In this document: piece by piece, positions 1 through 9,341 of the stretch
How positions within the stretch are numbered: the stretch's first letter is position 1
How the letters are laid out: every line of letters begins with the position of its first letter
Source of the DNA: Chitinophagaceae bacterium
Lineage (GTDB): Bacteria > Bacteroidota > Bacteroidia > Chitinophagales > Chitinophagaceae
DNA: 57,964 nt
Direction of reading: 5' to 3'
Assembly: GCA_947452965.1 (NCBI GenBank)
Contig: CANGEW010000012.1
Span: 1-57,964 of the forward strand
Translations under genes and position numbers: made by a program
Notes under the pieces: model-generated
The model's database searches: none
Told to the model about the DNA's origin: nothing
The model's input: only the letters and a program-made list of their open reading frames with translations

Positions 1-33
1 CCAGATACTGTAAACGCGCCTTATCAAAAATAA
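1..33 (+). CDS. Possible 3' end of an upstream gene (partial)
   Basis: The first ten codons of frame 1 are open and end in TAA at 31-33 (reading P D T V N A P Y Q K). A gene running into the window on the plus strand is plausible because the next gene starts 43 bases later in the same direction. The fragment is too short to identify and could be chance. Confidence 0.3.
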   Translation, partial: PDTVNAPYQK

Positions 34-75
34 AATAATTAAAAATCAGCACAGATCTAAACCCATGATAAAAAA

Positions 76-1674
76 TTGAAAAAAAGCAAACATATACCAT
101 TTTTTATAGTGCTGAGTTTTCTGGTTTTTCAATCTAAGGCGCAACAATTAGATTCTCATTCATCTGATAGTATTAAAATCATTCACATCGTGAATGCCGA
201 AAATCTCAGACAAATCACCATAAATGACTCTACTATTCTGGAAACCTTAGCAGGAAATGCGATCGTTAAACAAGGAGGAACAACCTTAACTGGAGATAGT
301 ATTGTAATCAATAAAAATTCAGGCATAGCAGAAGTATTTGGAAATGCTCATATCAACGATGCAGATACCGTAAATACCTATGCGCAATACATCAAATATA
401 TAGGCAATGAACAAATTGCCTATCTGAAAAACAATGTAAAACTCACAGACGGGAAAGCACAAATGCTAACAAACGACCTTGTTTACAATGTAAAAACAGG
501 AATTGCAAATTATATTAATGGAGGAAAAGTAATCAATGGTAAAACCCAATTAACTAGTAAAGAGGCCACCTATTACTCAGATACAAGAGACGTTTTTTTT
601 AAAAAAGAAGTCGAGTTGAACGACCCTAAATACCATATCACTGCTGACAGTCTCAGATATAATACCTATTTCAAAAACGCCTATTTTATTGCCCCTACCC
701 ATATAGTTAGCAGAGATGGCATCATTGATACAAAATCTGGCAACTACAACCTTGAGACCGGAGAAGCCGTTTTTTTAGACAAAACTATTTACCGAGATAG
801 CTCGAAATCTATTTCTGGCAATAAAATCGCTTTTGACGAAAAATCTTCCATTATTCAAATTGAAGAAAATGGAAAATTTGTTGATAGCATTCATAAAGTA
901 ATAGTGCTAGGAAATCAAATTCTCATAGATAAAAAAAAGAATACATTCCTGGCAACTAGAAAGCCCGTAATGATTTTATATACTAACCAAGATAGCACCT
1001 ATATATCTGCTGATACATTATTTTCTGGGAAGAGATACAATACACGCTCAGATAAAAACAATAAAGCAGTAGATAGTACAGATTTAATTCTTAAAAAAGA
1101 AATGGATACCATTCAATATTTTTTAGGTTTTCATCATGTAAGAATCTATAACGATTCAGTACAAGCTGTTTCCGATAGTTTGCATTACTCTTCCCAAGAT
1201 TCTACATTTAAACTATTCAAAGATCCAATTTGCTGGAATGGCAATACACAACTTAAAGGGGATACTATTTATCTCTTCACTGAAAACAAACAAGCAAAAA
1301 GAGTAAGTGTTTTTTATAACGCGATTGCTATTAACAAAACAAAAGAAGGTTTTTTTAATCAGATTGCAGGCAAAACAATGAATGGCTATTTTATAGAAGG
1401 CAATCTTGATTACATTAGAACCAAAGGGAATCCGGCAGAATGCATCTATTATCCTCAAGATTCTGACAGCGCATATGTAGGATTAAATCGAAGTAAGGGA
1501 GACTTCATTGATATTACATTCTTCAAAAAAAACATTGAAAAAATAAAAATAAAACACGACGTTTCTGGCACCATGTACCCTATGCATAAAATTCCTACGG
1601 ATGTCAAAAAACTAAAAAATTTTTCTTGGGAAGTTCAACATCGTCCTAAAAACAAATTGGAAATATTTGAATAA
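76..1674 (+). CDS. OstA-like (LptA/OstA superfamily) secreted protein
   Basis: A 532-residue protein with an N-terminal signal peptide (basic start, hydrophobic stretch to about residue 22, ending near SKAQQ). The rest is a long series of short beta-strand repeats such as ITADSLRYN and ISADTLF, typical of the OstA/LptA beta-jellyroll. By family it probably acts in the periplasm or outer membrane in lipopolysaccharide transport or assembly; the exact role in Bacteroidota is inferred. The only start available is TTG at 76: an in-frame TAA lies at 58-60, and the nearby ATG at 65 opens a different frame that stops after four codons. At 532 residues it is much longer than LptA (about 185), as is usual for the Bacteroidota form. 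Confidence 0.8.
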   Translation: MKKSKHIPFFIVLSFLVFQSKAQQLDSHSSDSIKIIHIVNAENLRQITINDSTILETLAGNAIVKQGGTTLTGDSIVINKNSGIAEVFGNAHINDADTVNTYAQYIKYIGNEQIAYLKNNVKLTDGKAQMLTNDLVYNVKTGIANYINGGKVINGKTQLTSKEATYYSDTRDVFFKKEVELNDPKYHITADSLRYNTYFKNAYFIAPTHIVSRDGIIDTKSGNYNLETGEAVFLDKTIYRDSSKSISGNKIAFDEKSSIIQIEENGKFVDSIHKVIVLGNQILIDKKKNTFLATRKPVMILYTNQDSTYISADTLFSGKRYNTRSDKNNKAVDSTDLILKKEMDTIQYFLGFHHVRIYNDSVQAVSDSLHYSSQDSTFKLFKDPICWNGNTQLKGDTIYLFTENKQAKRVSVFYNAIAINKTKEGFFNQIAGKTMNGYFIEGNLDYIRTKGNPAECIYYPQDSDSAYVGLNRSKGDFIDITFFKKNIEKIKIKHDVSGTMYPMHKIPTDVKKLKNFSWEVQHRPKNKLEIFE

Positions 1675-1714
1675 ATATGCTTACATTTAATATGTTATTT
1701 AATAAACTCATTGG

Positions 1715-3052
1715 ATGAACAAATTAGTGTTATTCTTCCTTTTTATTTTAATAGCAAACTTTTCATTAAAGAGCCAAGACAACTTCACTGGCAAATGGAA
1801 ACTTATTCATGCTGAAGTTCAGCCCGAATTTGATTCCGTTTCTTTATCACTCGAAATTGGGCTATCTGACAGAGGATTAATTTACCCAGCTCAATTAACG
1901 CTTTCTTGTAATGATTTTCATGCCAATTATCAATTATTATTAGTAAGAAAAAACTACCGTCAATTAGCTATCAGTAAAAATATTTTCTCCAATAATGAAA
2001 CTCCCATCCAATTAGGGAAATGGATTAATCTGATAAATGGAAGTTTTGAATTTAGCAAAGACTTAAAAGGAAACAACATTTTGTCTTTGCAAAAAATGCT
2101 ATACTTATCATATTTTACAACAGCCAATATCATAACTGACAATCTAAGCAATTTATCAAAAACAGAATTATCGCTTCATCATTTTCTCAACTCAAATAAT
2201 ATTAATCTAGAAAAAATCAACAATGATGACTGGAAAGATTCGATTACCAATAGAATCATTCAACCCAAATTGTCACCAGTATATTTTGGAATCATAGATA
2301 CCATCTATGTTAAATCAAAAGATGGCACTATTAGATTTAATTCAAACAATGACAATGATCTTGTTTCGATAAAACTAAATTCAAAAAAAATCATAGATCA
2401 GATTGATTCAAAAAAGAAAAGGATTGATGAAGAATTCATTTTAGATACCGGACTTAATTACATTAGTTTTTTTTCTGATGATTTCGGGAAAAATCCACCC
2501 TCAAGTGCTTCTTTTTCTTTAGAATTTGATAACTATAAAAAGAAAATCGATTTTGGAAGTAAAGAAAATATGGGAGCAAATTTCATTATCGCAAAAGTTT
2601 ATTATGGTATAGATGATTCCAAGAAGAACACATTTGATGAATACACTTCATATTACGATAAAATTCCCATTCCTGAAAAATACTTTCATTCAACCTCCAT
2701 TAACAGTTTGTTAGAGAGAAATGTAAAAAATATAGGAAATATTGTAACTAACTCTCAACAACTGCGTTTTGCTATTTGGGATGACGCTTTAGAGGATGGT
2801 GACAGCATTTCTTTATGCATCAATGGCAATTGGATTAAAAAAGGGTTTCCTGTGAAGAATAAATCTCAGTTTATTGATGTTACCCTAGCTCCCGGCCCCA
2901 ACGTAATTACCTTTGTGGCAGACAATTTAGGGTCGGTACCACCCAATACATCTGTATTAGAAATTATCGATGGCAATAAACGAAAATCGTTTTACATTGA
3001 AACCGATATGAGCCAAAATAATCAAGTGAAAATATTTTACGAGATTAAATAA
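1715..3052 (+). CDS. Secreted protein of unknown function
   Basis: A 445-residue protein with a clear signal peptide (MNKLVLFFLFILIANFSLKSQ). I recognise no catalytic motif. The first third contains an NFTGKWKL segment resembling the lipocalin-like or 'extracellular sensor' beta-barrels common in Bacteroidota. The second half holds two similar segments, near residues 207-285 and 350-430. Each has a SIxLxxNxxxI-type strand followed by a glycine/asparagine turn and an ISFFSDDFGxxPPxSA- or ITFVADNLGSVPPNTS-like stretch, so it contains an internal duplication of a beta-sandwich unit. It lies 40 bases after the OstA-like gene and may be cotranscribed with it. ATG start at 1715. The function is unknown; an extracytoplasmic carbohydrate- or protein-binding role is a guess. 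Confidence 0.7.
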   Translation: MNKLVLFFLFILIANFSLKSQDNFTGKWKLIHAEVQPEFDSVSLSLEIGLSDRGLIYPAQLTLSCNDFHANYQLLLVRKNYRQLAISKNIFSNNETPIQLGKWINLINGSFEFSKDLKGNNILSLQKMLYLSYFTTANIITDNLSNLSKTELSLHHFLNSNNINLEKINNDDWKDSITNRIIQPKLSPVYFGIIDTIYVKSKDGTIRFNSNNDNDLVSIKLNSKKIIDQIDSKKKRIDEEFILDTGLNYISFFSDDFGKNPPSSASFSLEFDNYKKKIDFGSKENMGANFIIAKVYYGIDDSKKNTFDEYTSYYDKIPIPEKYFHSTSINSLLERNVKNIGNIVTNSQQLRFAIWDDALEDGDSISLCINGNWIKKGFPVKNKSQFIDVTLAPGPNVITFVADNLGSVPPNTSVLEIIDGNKRKSFYIETDMSQNNQVKIFYEIK

Positions 3053-3137
3053 TCCATTCTTTTCTTTAAAATCATAATTTCTCATTGATTTTCATTTATT
3101 TTTAGCCATTTCCATTCCATTTTTAGCAGTTTTACCC

Positions 3138-3145
3138 TATTTTTG
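3138..3145 (+). promoter_or_regulatory. -7 promoter box for hppA
   Basis: TATTTTTG matches the Bacteroidota -7 consensus TAnnTTTG exactly. It ends 24 bases before the hppA ATG at 3170, predicting a leader of about 18-20 bases. No good -33 TTG was seen at the usual spacing. The box overlaps a TTG codon that could be mistaken for the start of hppA. Confidence 0.6.
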
Positions 3146-3169
3146 CCGTCCAAAAAAAGCAAGACTCTT

Positions 3170-5443
3170 ATGACAGAAAATCTCATGTATGTAGTTCCGG
3201 CAATGGGTATTTTAGGCCTTTTGTATACGTTTATCAAGTTCAATTGGGTGTCAAAGCAAGATGCGGGTACTCCAAGAATGAAGGAAATAAGTGATTATAT
3301 CGCTGAAGGCGCTATGGCTTTTTTAAAAGCAGAATGGAAAGTATTAGGATATTTTGTTGTAATTGTTGCTATTTTACTAGCAGTAATGGCACAAGCAAAT
3401 CCCAATTCTCATTGGAGTATTGCAGTTTCTTTTGTAATTGGTGCCGTATTAAGTGCTACTGCGGGATATATTGGCATGAAAGCTGCCACCAAAGCCAATG
3501 TGAGAACAGCTCAGGCAGCTAGAACTAGTCTAAGTAAAGCATTGAATGTTTCTTTTACCGGTGGCGCTGTAATGGGTGTTGGGGTTGCAGGATTGGCGGT
3601 TCTGGGGTTAGGCGGTCTGTATATTGTTTTAAAACATTTTTTTGCACCAACAGCAGCAATCGATTCCGAAGAAATGGTAAGGACTATCGAAGTGCTAACT
3701 GGGTTTTCTTTGGGTGCAGAATCAATTGCTTTATTTGCTCGTGTGGGTGGCGGTATTTATACCAAAGCCGCAGACGTAGGCGCTGACTTAGTAGGTAAAG
3801 TTGAAGCGGGTATTCCTGAAGACGACCCTCGTAATCCTGCCACCATTGCAGATAATGTAGGCGACAACGTGGGTGACGTTGCGGGCATGGGTGCTGATTT
3901 ATTTGGCTCTTATGTTGCAACTGTTTTGGCTACAATTGTATTGGGCCAACAAACCAAAGTAATTGGAACTGATATACTCGGTGGATTCTCCCCTATCGTA
4001 CTTCCAATGTTGATTGCTGGTATTGGAATCTTATTTTCAATTGTTGGAACCTTATTTGTAAAAATTAGCGAAAACGCTCCTATTAATACTGCCACTGTTC
4101 AAAAAGCATTAAATATGGGCAACTGGGGCTCTATGATATTAACAGCAATATGTGCAGGATTTTTAGTAAACTGGTTATTACCTGAACACATGGAATTAAG
4201 AGGCGTTGAATTTACGAAATGGGGCGTAATGGGCGCTATTGCAGTTGGTTTGTTGGTGGGTGCTTTGATGAGCATCATTACTGAATACTACACGGCAATG
4301 GGCAAAAGACCTGTTTTGTCTATTATCCGCCAATCATCAACCGGACACGCTACCAATGTAATTGGAGGATTGGCTATTGGTATGGAATCCACCTTTTTAC
4401 CAATTTTAGTTTTAGCAGGCGGAATTTGGGGCTCTTTTGAATGTGCGGGTTTATATGGTGTGGCTATTGCTGCTGCGGGAATGATGGCCACAACTGCTAT
4501 GCAATTAGCTATTGACGCCTTCGGACCTATTGCAGACAACGCTGGTGGCATCGCTGAAATGAGTGAACTCCCTTCAGATGTTCGTGAAAAAACAGATGTA
4601 TTGGATGCTGTTGGAAATACGACTGCTGCCTCAGGAAAAGGATTTGCTATTGCTTCTGCTGCTTTAACTGCACTAGCTCTATTTGCAGCGTTTGTAGGAG
4701 TTGCTGGCATAAGCGGGATTGACATATATAAAGCCAATGTATTAGCTTGTCTATTTATTGGAGCTATGATTCCTTTTATCTTTTCATCACTGGCTATTAC
4801 TGCTGTAGGCCAAGCAGCGATGGCGATGGTGGAAGAAGTTCGCCGACAATTCAAAACGATTCCAGGTATTATGGAAGGAACTGGGAAACCAGAATATGAT
4901 AAATGTGTTGCCATCTCTACTCAAGCATCCATCAAAAAAATGATGTTGCCTGGAGCCATTGCAATCATCTCACCTTTGATTATTGGTTTTATGCCTGGTT
5001 TAGGTGCTGAAGCTTTAGGTGGTTTTCTTGCTGGAGCAACCGTAAGTGGTGTACTAATGGGTATGTTCCAAAATAATGCAGGAGGTGCTTGGGATAATGC
5101 AAAAAAATCATTTGAAAAAGGCGTTGAAATAAATGGCGAGATGTACTATAAAAAATCTGAGCCACATAAAGCATCAGTAACAGGTGACACAGTGGGTGAT
5201 CCATTTAAAGATACTTCTGGACCCTCTATGAATATTTTAATTAAATTAATGAGTATTGTTTCTTTGGTAATAGCTCCTACTTTGGCGTCTATGAAGCCCC
5301 ATTGTCCCGGCGTTTGCAATAAAGCTGAATGCACACATAAAATTGAAAATGTGACTTGCAAGGAAATGAAAGATAGCTCTTGCCATGGAGAAAACATAAT
5401 CATTGAAAAAGACAGTGTGATCACTATTAAAAATACACCATAA
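3170..5443 (+). CDS. hppA: Membrane-bound ion-translocating pyrophosphatase (K+-dependent type)
   Basis: Hydrolyses pyrophosphate to pump H+ and/or Na+ across the inner membrane. 757 residues with about 16 membrane segments. The pyrophosphate/Mg binding block is intact ([20 protein letters not shown], then [20 protein letters not shown]), as are [16 protein letters not shown] and the C-terminal [12 protein letters not shown]. The motif GNTTAA carries alanine where K+-independent enzymes have lysine, which places it in the K+-dependent group; those pump Na+ or both ions, so ion choice is open. An upstream in-frame TTG at 3143 lies inside the promoter box, so ATG 3170 is chosen. After the last membrane helix there is an unusual tail of about 45 residues with five cysteines (HCPGVC, AEC, VTC, SSC). 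A terminator follows. Confidence 0.97.
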   Translation: MTENLMYVVPAMGILGLLYTFIKFNWVSKQDAGTPRMKEISDYIAEGAMAFLKAEWKVLGYFVVIVAILLAVMAQANPNSHWSIAVSFVIGAVLSATAGYIGMKAATKANVRTAQAARTSLSKALNVSFTGGAVMGVGVAGLAVLGLGGLYIVLKHFFAPTAAIDSEEMVRTIEVLTGFSLGAESIALFARVGGGIYTKAADVGADLVGKVEAGIPEDDPRNPATIADNVGDNVGDVAGMGADLFGSYVATVLATIVLGQQTKVIGTDILGGFSPIVLPMLIAGIGILFSIVGTLFVKISENAPINTATVQKALNMGNWGSMILTAICAGFLVNWLLPEHMELRGVEFTKWGVMGAIAVGLLVGALMSIITEYYTAMGKRPVLSIIRQSSTGHATNVIGGLAIGMESTFLPILVLAGGIWGSFECAGLYGVAIAAAGMMATTAMQLAIDAFGPIADNAGGIAEMSELPSDVREKTDVLDAVGNTTAASGKGFAIASAALTALALFAAFVGVAGISGIDIYKANVLACLFIGAMIPFIFSSLAITAVGQAAMAMVEEVRRQFKTIPGIMEGTGKPEYDKCVAISTQASIKKMMLPGAIAIISPLIIGFMPGLGAEALGGFLAGATVSGVLMGMFQNNAGGAWDNAKKSFEKGVEINGEMYYKKSEPHKASVTGDTVGDPFKDTSGPSMNILIKLMSIVSLVIAPTLASMKPHCPGVCNKAECTHKIENVTCKEMKDSSCHGENIIIEKDSVITIKNTP

Positions 5444-5479
5444 GAATCAAATGCTTAAACTATTGATTTCTTAAATAAA

Positions 5480-5514
5480 AAGGCAGTGAATTCATCACTG
5501 CCTTACTTTTTTAC
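5480..5514 (+). terminator. Rho-independent terminator after hppA
   Basis: Perfect 10-bp stem AAGGCAGTGA (5480-5489) with TCACTGCCTT (5495-5504), loop of 5, followed by a T-rich run (5507-5512). It lies 37 bases after the hppA stop. Confidence 0.85.
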
Positions 5515-5818
5515 TGATACTTTTAAAACCACACTTAACAAGTTATCATTTTCGTATCAATATAGTTAATCAAGGAAGCAAATGAAGTAAAATAAATAGC
5601 TAGTTATTCATTACGTACTTTTCATGTTCCCATAACTTTCCTAACTTTTCAAATACAGCCTTTATTAACTAGCACAAGATAGTCCATGCATAAAACGAAT
5701 TCAATAACCTAGATTAAATGAAGCTATGAGTTTCATCAATTAATCAAGTCAATGATTCCAGTTAAGATAAAAATTTACTTATTTTTACTGCTGTAGCGAA
5801 AGCAAACATTTCAACAAT
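5515..5818. other. Non-coding gap before the PAP2 gene
   Basis: About 300 bases of AT-rich DNA between the hppA terminator and the PAP2 phosphatase gene. I see no convincing open reading frame, tRNA, exact promoter box or strong hairpin. The leader of the PAP2 gene presumably starts in the last 50 bases. Confidence 0.5.
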
Positions 5819-6454
5819 ATGAATACACTTAAGAAAATTAGCGCTCATTCCCCTTACTTTTTTTCTCTGCTCTTTTTTTTCATCTGTGCGAGTTCTTTTT
5901 TATTCATTTCAGGCAATGCAAATTGTTTTTTAATCTTAAATCAATATCATCAACCCATTCTTGAAAAAGTATTTATCGGTGTCAGTTATTTAGGTGACGG
6001 AGTATTTGTTATTCTTGTTTCCTTACTCTTTTTTATTTTCAAAAAAAGAAAAGAGGCGCTGTTGATTTTTGCAACATATGCTCTATCAGGTATCCTTGCA
6101 CAAATCATCAAAAACCTGATCCCAATGCCTCGCCCCTTACTTTTTTTTAAACCTGAGCAATATAATCACTTTATAGAAGGAGTCAGTTATGCCAATATGG
6201 CTAGCTTCCCTTCTGGACATACTACGTCTGCATTTGCTTTAGCCACTACTTTAATTTTTATAATAAAATCAAAAAAGTGGGATATTCTATTATTAATATT
6301 AGCAATTGGAGTTGGTTTTTCAAGAATATACCTAGGTCAACATTTTTTATTAGATGTTATTACTGGAGCTTTTTTAGGCTTCATTTCAACAATTTTGATA
6401 CTATGGATGTATTTGGATACAAACATTTTTAAGAAGAAATCAATGATTGATTAA
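5819..6454 (+). CDS. PAP2-family membrane phosphatase
   Basis: A 211-residue membrane protein with about six hydrophobic segments and all three signature motifs of the PAP2/type-2 phosphatidic acid phosphatase family: KNLIPMPRP (K-x6-RP), SFPSGHTTSAF (PSGH) and SRIYLGQHFLLDV (SR-x5-H-x3-D). Such enzymes remove phosphate from lipid phosphates, for example undecaprenyl pyrophosphate, phosphatidylglycerophosphate or lipid A, on the outer side of the inner membrane. The substrate cannot be read from sequence. It is a single gene, with a 365-base tail-to-head gap after hppA's terminator region and 89 bases before the dihydroorotase-like gene. Confidence 0.9.
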   Translation: MNTLKKISAHSPYFFSLLFFFICASSFLFISGNANCFLILNQYHQPILEKVFIGVSYLGDGVFVILVSLLFFIFKKRKEALLIFATYALSGILAQIIKNLIPMPRPLLFFKPEQYNHFIEGVSYANMASFPSGHTTSAFALATTLIFIIKSKKWDILLLILAIGVGFSRIYLGQHFLLDVITGAFLGFISTILILWMYLDTNIFKKKSMID

Positions 6455-6543
6455 AAACAAAAAACCATTCGAGTTAAATTAATATTTGAATGGACAATTG
6501 AATTACTGAGTTTTTTTTCGATATTTGCTTAATCTTATTATCA

Positions 6544-7800
6544 ATGAAGGTTCTAATAAAGCAAGCAAGGATCATCTGCTCTTCCTCCACTCATCATGGA
6601 ACAACTAAGGATATTCTCATTCATAATGGAATCATTGAGAAGATAGCAGAAAATATAACCGACTCCACTTCTCAAGTAATTGAACTCCCCCACTTACATG
6701 TTAGTATTGGTTGGATGGATAGTTTCGCACAGTTTTCTGACCCAGGTTTTGAATACAGAGAAACCTTAAAATCTGGCACCCATGCTGCAGCTGCTGGCGG
6801 TTTCACAGATGTAATGATTGTCCCTAATACATACCCTGTTATCGACAATAAAACTCAAATTGAATACATACAACAAAAATCCAGCTCACTAGCTGTAAAT
6901 ATTCACCCCATTGGAGCCATTACAAAAAAAACAGAAGGTAAGGAACTTACTGAAATGTATGACATGTTTCAATCGGGTGCCATTGCTTTTTCAGATGGGC
7001 TGAATGCGGTGCAATCATCTCCGATCTTAATTAAAGCCCTACAATATGTTTTAGGAAACGATACTACCATCATACAGCTACCAGATGACTGCTCTATTGC
7101 TCCCAATGGCTTGATGAATGAATCGGTTACGAGCACTCAATTAGGGCTGCCCGGAAAACCTGCCATTGCTGAGGAGCTCATGATTGCAAGAGATATTGAA
7201 TTATTGAGATATACGAATTCAAAATTGCATATCACAGGTATCTCTACAAAAAAATCGATTGATATCATTAAGCAGGCAAAAAAAGAAGGTCTGAATGTTA
7301 GTTGTTCATGTACCCCATACCATTGCTTATTTAATGAAGAAGATCTGACTGAATACGATACCCATTTAAAAGTAAACCCTCCATTACGAAGTAAAGAAGA
7401 TATGATCGCCATCAGAAAAGCTTTACTTGACAAAACTATTGATTGCATTGCATCACACCATATTCCATTGCATACCGATGATAAGGTATGCGAATTTGAA
7501 TATGCAAAATTTGGTATGATTGGACTAGAAAGCTTATTTGGTGGAATCAATTCATTTTATGAAAATATTTATGAACTGATTGATCAACTTTCTATGAATC
7601 CTAGAAGGATTTTCAAAACTGTTTTACCCAAAATTGAGGAAAATGTTCCAGCTTGTTTAACCTTATTTGATCCAATTTCCACATACACTTTTGAAAATAA
7701 ACACATTAAGTCTACTTCAAAAAACAGCCCATTTATCGGAAAAGAACTCAAAGGAAAAGTTATCGGAATTATCAATAAAAATAAGGTTATCCTTAATTAA
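6544..7800 (+). CDS. Dihydroorotase-like protein, predicted catalytically inactive
   Basis: A 418-residue amidohydrolase-superfamily protein that aligns along its whole length with class I dihydroorotases (GFEYRETLKSGTHAAAAGGFTDVMIVPNT; LKVNPPLRSKEDMIAIRKAL). The catalytic residues are gone. The zinc-binding H-x-H after the strand-1 Asp is replaced by F61-A62-Q63 (D59-S60-F-A-Q). The His of the HVS motif is Gly in HITGIST, and the catalytic Asp of the usual TDHAP motif is His in ASHHIP (residue 305). This resembles the non-catalytic pDHO subunits that scaffold aspartate transcarbamoylase in some bacteria, for example PyrC' of Pseudomonas. No pyrB lies nearby. ATG start; a near-match promoter (GATATTTG) lies about 20 bases upstream. 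Confidence 0.85.
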   Translation: MKVLIKQARIICSSSTHHGTTKDILIHNGIIEKIAENITDSTSQVIELPHLHVSIGWMDSFAQFSDPGFEYRETLKSGTHAAAAGGFTDVMIVPNTYPVIDNKTQIEYIQQKSSSLAVNIHPIGAITKKTEGKELTEMYDMFQSGAIAFSDGLNAVQSSPILIKALQYVLGNDTTIIQLPDDCSIAPNGLMNESVTSTQLGLPGKPAIAEELMIARDIELLRYTNSKLHITGISTKKSIDIIKQAKKEGLNVSCSCTPYHCLFNEEDLTEYDTHLKVNPPLRSKEDMIAIRKALLDKTIDCIASHHIPLHTDDKVCEFEYAKFGMIGLESLFGGINSFYENIYELIDQLSMNPRRIFKTVLPKIEENVPACLTLFDPISTYTFENKHIKSTSKNSPFIGKELKGKVIGIINKNKVILN

Positions 7801-7880
7801 AAAGCATTGTGATTTATTTTCAACTAAGCTTCTCTACTCATAAAACCTGCAATCATTATTTTTAAATTAATTCCTACTAC

Positions 7881-8360
7881 ATGAATCAACTATCAGCTAC
7901 TACAAAAGGAATTATCATTGCACTATTGCTTATCGTAACTTCTTTATTAAGTTACTACGTCTTTGATTTACCTGATAATGGGAATAGTCAATACCTACTA
8001 TTATCTTTATTTATCGTTGGTGTAATTTGGGTAATTATTTCGACTAAAAACTCAGCAATTACTTTTACAGATTATTTTACAGAAGGATTTAAAGCTTTCA
8101 TTGTTGTGGCTTTACTTATGACAGTATATACGTTTGTTTTTCAAAAATTAAATCCTCAAATTCTGGAAAATGGCATAAAAGAAAATAATGAGCTCATCCT
8201 AAAACAAGGAAATAAAACCCTCGCTGAAATAAAAGAAAATGCGGAGAAACTCAGAAATATATTCATGCCAATGATGCTCATGATAACTGCATTAAAATTC
8301 TTATTTTTAGGATGTATGATTTCTGCTATTATGGGAGGAATATATAGTCAGAAAAAATAA
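7881..8360 (+). CDS. DUF4199 family membrane protein
   Basis: A 159-residue integral membrane protein. Predicted helices lie at about residues 10-30, 38-55, 70-90 and 128-150. An amphipathic, Lys/Glu-rich stretch (about residues 95-127) sits between the last two helices. The pattern fits DUF4199, a Bacteroidota-specific family of unknown function. It stands 28 bases upstream of a GT2 glycosyltransferase gene and probably shares its transcript, which suggests a role in membrane glycan or lipid-linked sugar handling; that is inference from context only. Confidence 0.75.
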   Translation: MNQLSATTKGIIIALLLIVTSLLSYYVFDLPDNGNSQYLLLSLFIVGVIWVIISTKNSAITFTDYFTEGFKAFIVVALLMTVYTFVFQKLNPQILENGIKENNELILKQGNKTLAEIKENAEKLRNIFMPMMLMITALKFLFLGCMISAIMGGIYSQKK

Positions 8361-8388
8361 AACACTTACTTTAGCATAAATTTCCCGT

Positions 8389-9330
8389 ATGGATATTTCA
8401 ATTGTAATACCCCTTTTTAATGAAGATGAATCTCTAACCGAATTATGTGCTTGGATAGAACGTGTAGTTACAGAACATCAATTGTCTTATGAGGTCATAT
8501 TCATCGATGACGGAAGTACAGACTTTTCCTGGAATGTAATTGAACAATTGAGAGCAAAAAACACCAATATTAAAGCGATTAAATTCCAAAGAAATTATGG
8601 AAAAAGCGCTGCCTTAAATGAAGGCTTTAGAGCTGCGCAAGGCGAGATCATCATCACTATGGATGCCGACATGCAAGATAGTCCAGATGAAATACCTGAA
8701 TTACGAAAAATGATACTGGAACATAATTACGACATAGTAAGCGGTTGGAAGAAAAAAAGATTTGATAATACATTCACTAAAAACATTCCCAGTAAATTAT
8801 TTAATGCTGCAGCAAGAAGCATGAGTAAAATTCAGCTTAATGATTTTAATTGTGGCTTGAAAGCATATAAGAAAAAAGTTGTCAAAAGCATAGAAGTATA
8901 TGGTGAAATGCACCGTTATGTTCCCGTACTTGCCAAATGGGCCGGATTCAGAAATATTGGAGAAAAAGTAGTAGAACACCGTGCCAGAAAATATGGAGTA
9001 ACAAAATTTGGATGGGATCGATTTATCAATGGTTTCTTAGATTTAATGACCATATTTTTTGTAGGTAAGTTCGGAAAACGCCCTATGCATTTTTTTGGAT
9101 TATGGGGAACCCTTAGTTTCTTTGCTGGTCTATCTATTTTTGCATATTTAACTGTTTCAAAATTCTTTTTTGATATTACGGGAATGACTCAACGTCCGCT
9201 TTTCTTTTTTGCAATTCTGTCTATGATCATAGGAACTCAATTATTCCTAGCCGGATTTATTGGAGAACTCATTACTAGAAATGCCGCTGAAAGAAATCAT
9301 TATCTCATCGAACAAAAAATTGGTCTTTAA
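8389..9330 (+). CDS. GT2 glycosyltransferase, dolichol-/undecaprenyl-phosphate sugar transferase type
   Basis: A 313-residue protein with an N-terminal GT-A domain (SIVIPLFNEDESL; FIDDGSTD; catalytic/metal motif ITMDADMQDSP near residues 90-100; NDFNCGLKAYKK) and two C-terminal membrane helices (about residues 232-258 and 268-295). This is the GtrB/ArnC/DPMS-like arrangement, in which a nucleotide sugar is moved onto polyprenyl phosphate at the cytoplasmic face of the inner membrane. The donor sugar is unknown. It lies 28 bases after the DUF4199 gene and 11 bases before the GT4 gene, so it is probably part of an operon continuing towards the GDP-heptose genes. Confidence 0.92.
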   Translation: MDISIVIPLFNEDESLTELCAWIERVVTEHQLSYEVIFIDDGSTDFSWNVIEQLRAKNTNIKAIKFQRNYGKSAALNEGFRAAQGEIIITMDADMQDSPDEIPELRKMILEHNYDIVSGWKKKRFDNTFTKNIPSKLFNAAARSMSKIQLNDFNCGLKAYKKKVVKSIEVYGEMHRYVPVLAKWAGFRNIGEKVVEHRARKYGVTKFGWDRFINGFLDLMTIFFVGKFGKRPMHFFGLWGTLSFFAGLSIFAYLTVSKFFFDITGMTQRPLFFFAILSMIIGTQLFLAGFIGELITRNAAERNHYLIEQKIGL

Positions 9331-9341
9331 GTATTACATAA

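Noticed and set aside
3143..3170. TTG start codon for HppA adding nine residues
   Set aside because: The TTG is part of an exact promoter box (TATTTTTG), and the protein family starts at the ATG at 3170.
4288..4914. 208-residue open frame antisense to hppA
   Set aside because: It lies wholly inside a highly conserved gene, has no start context or recognisable domain, and reflects codon bias of the alanine/glycine-rich membrane protein.
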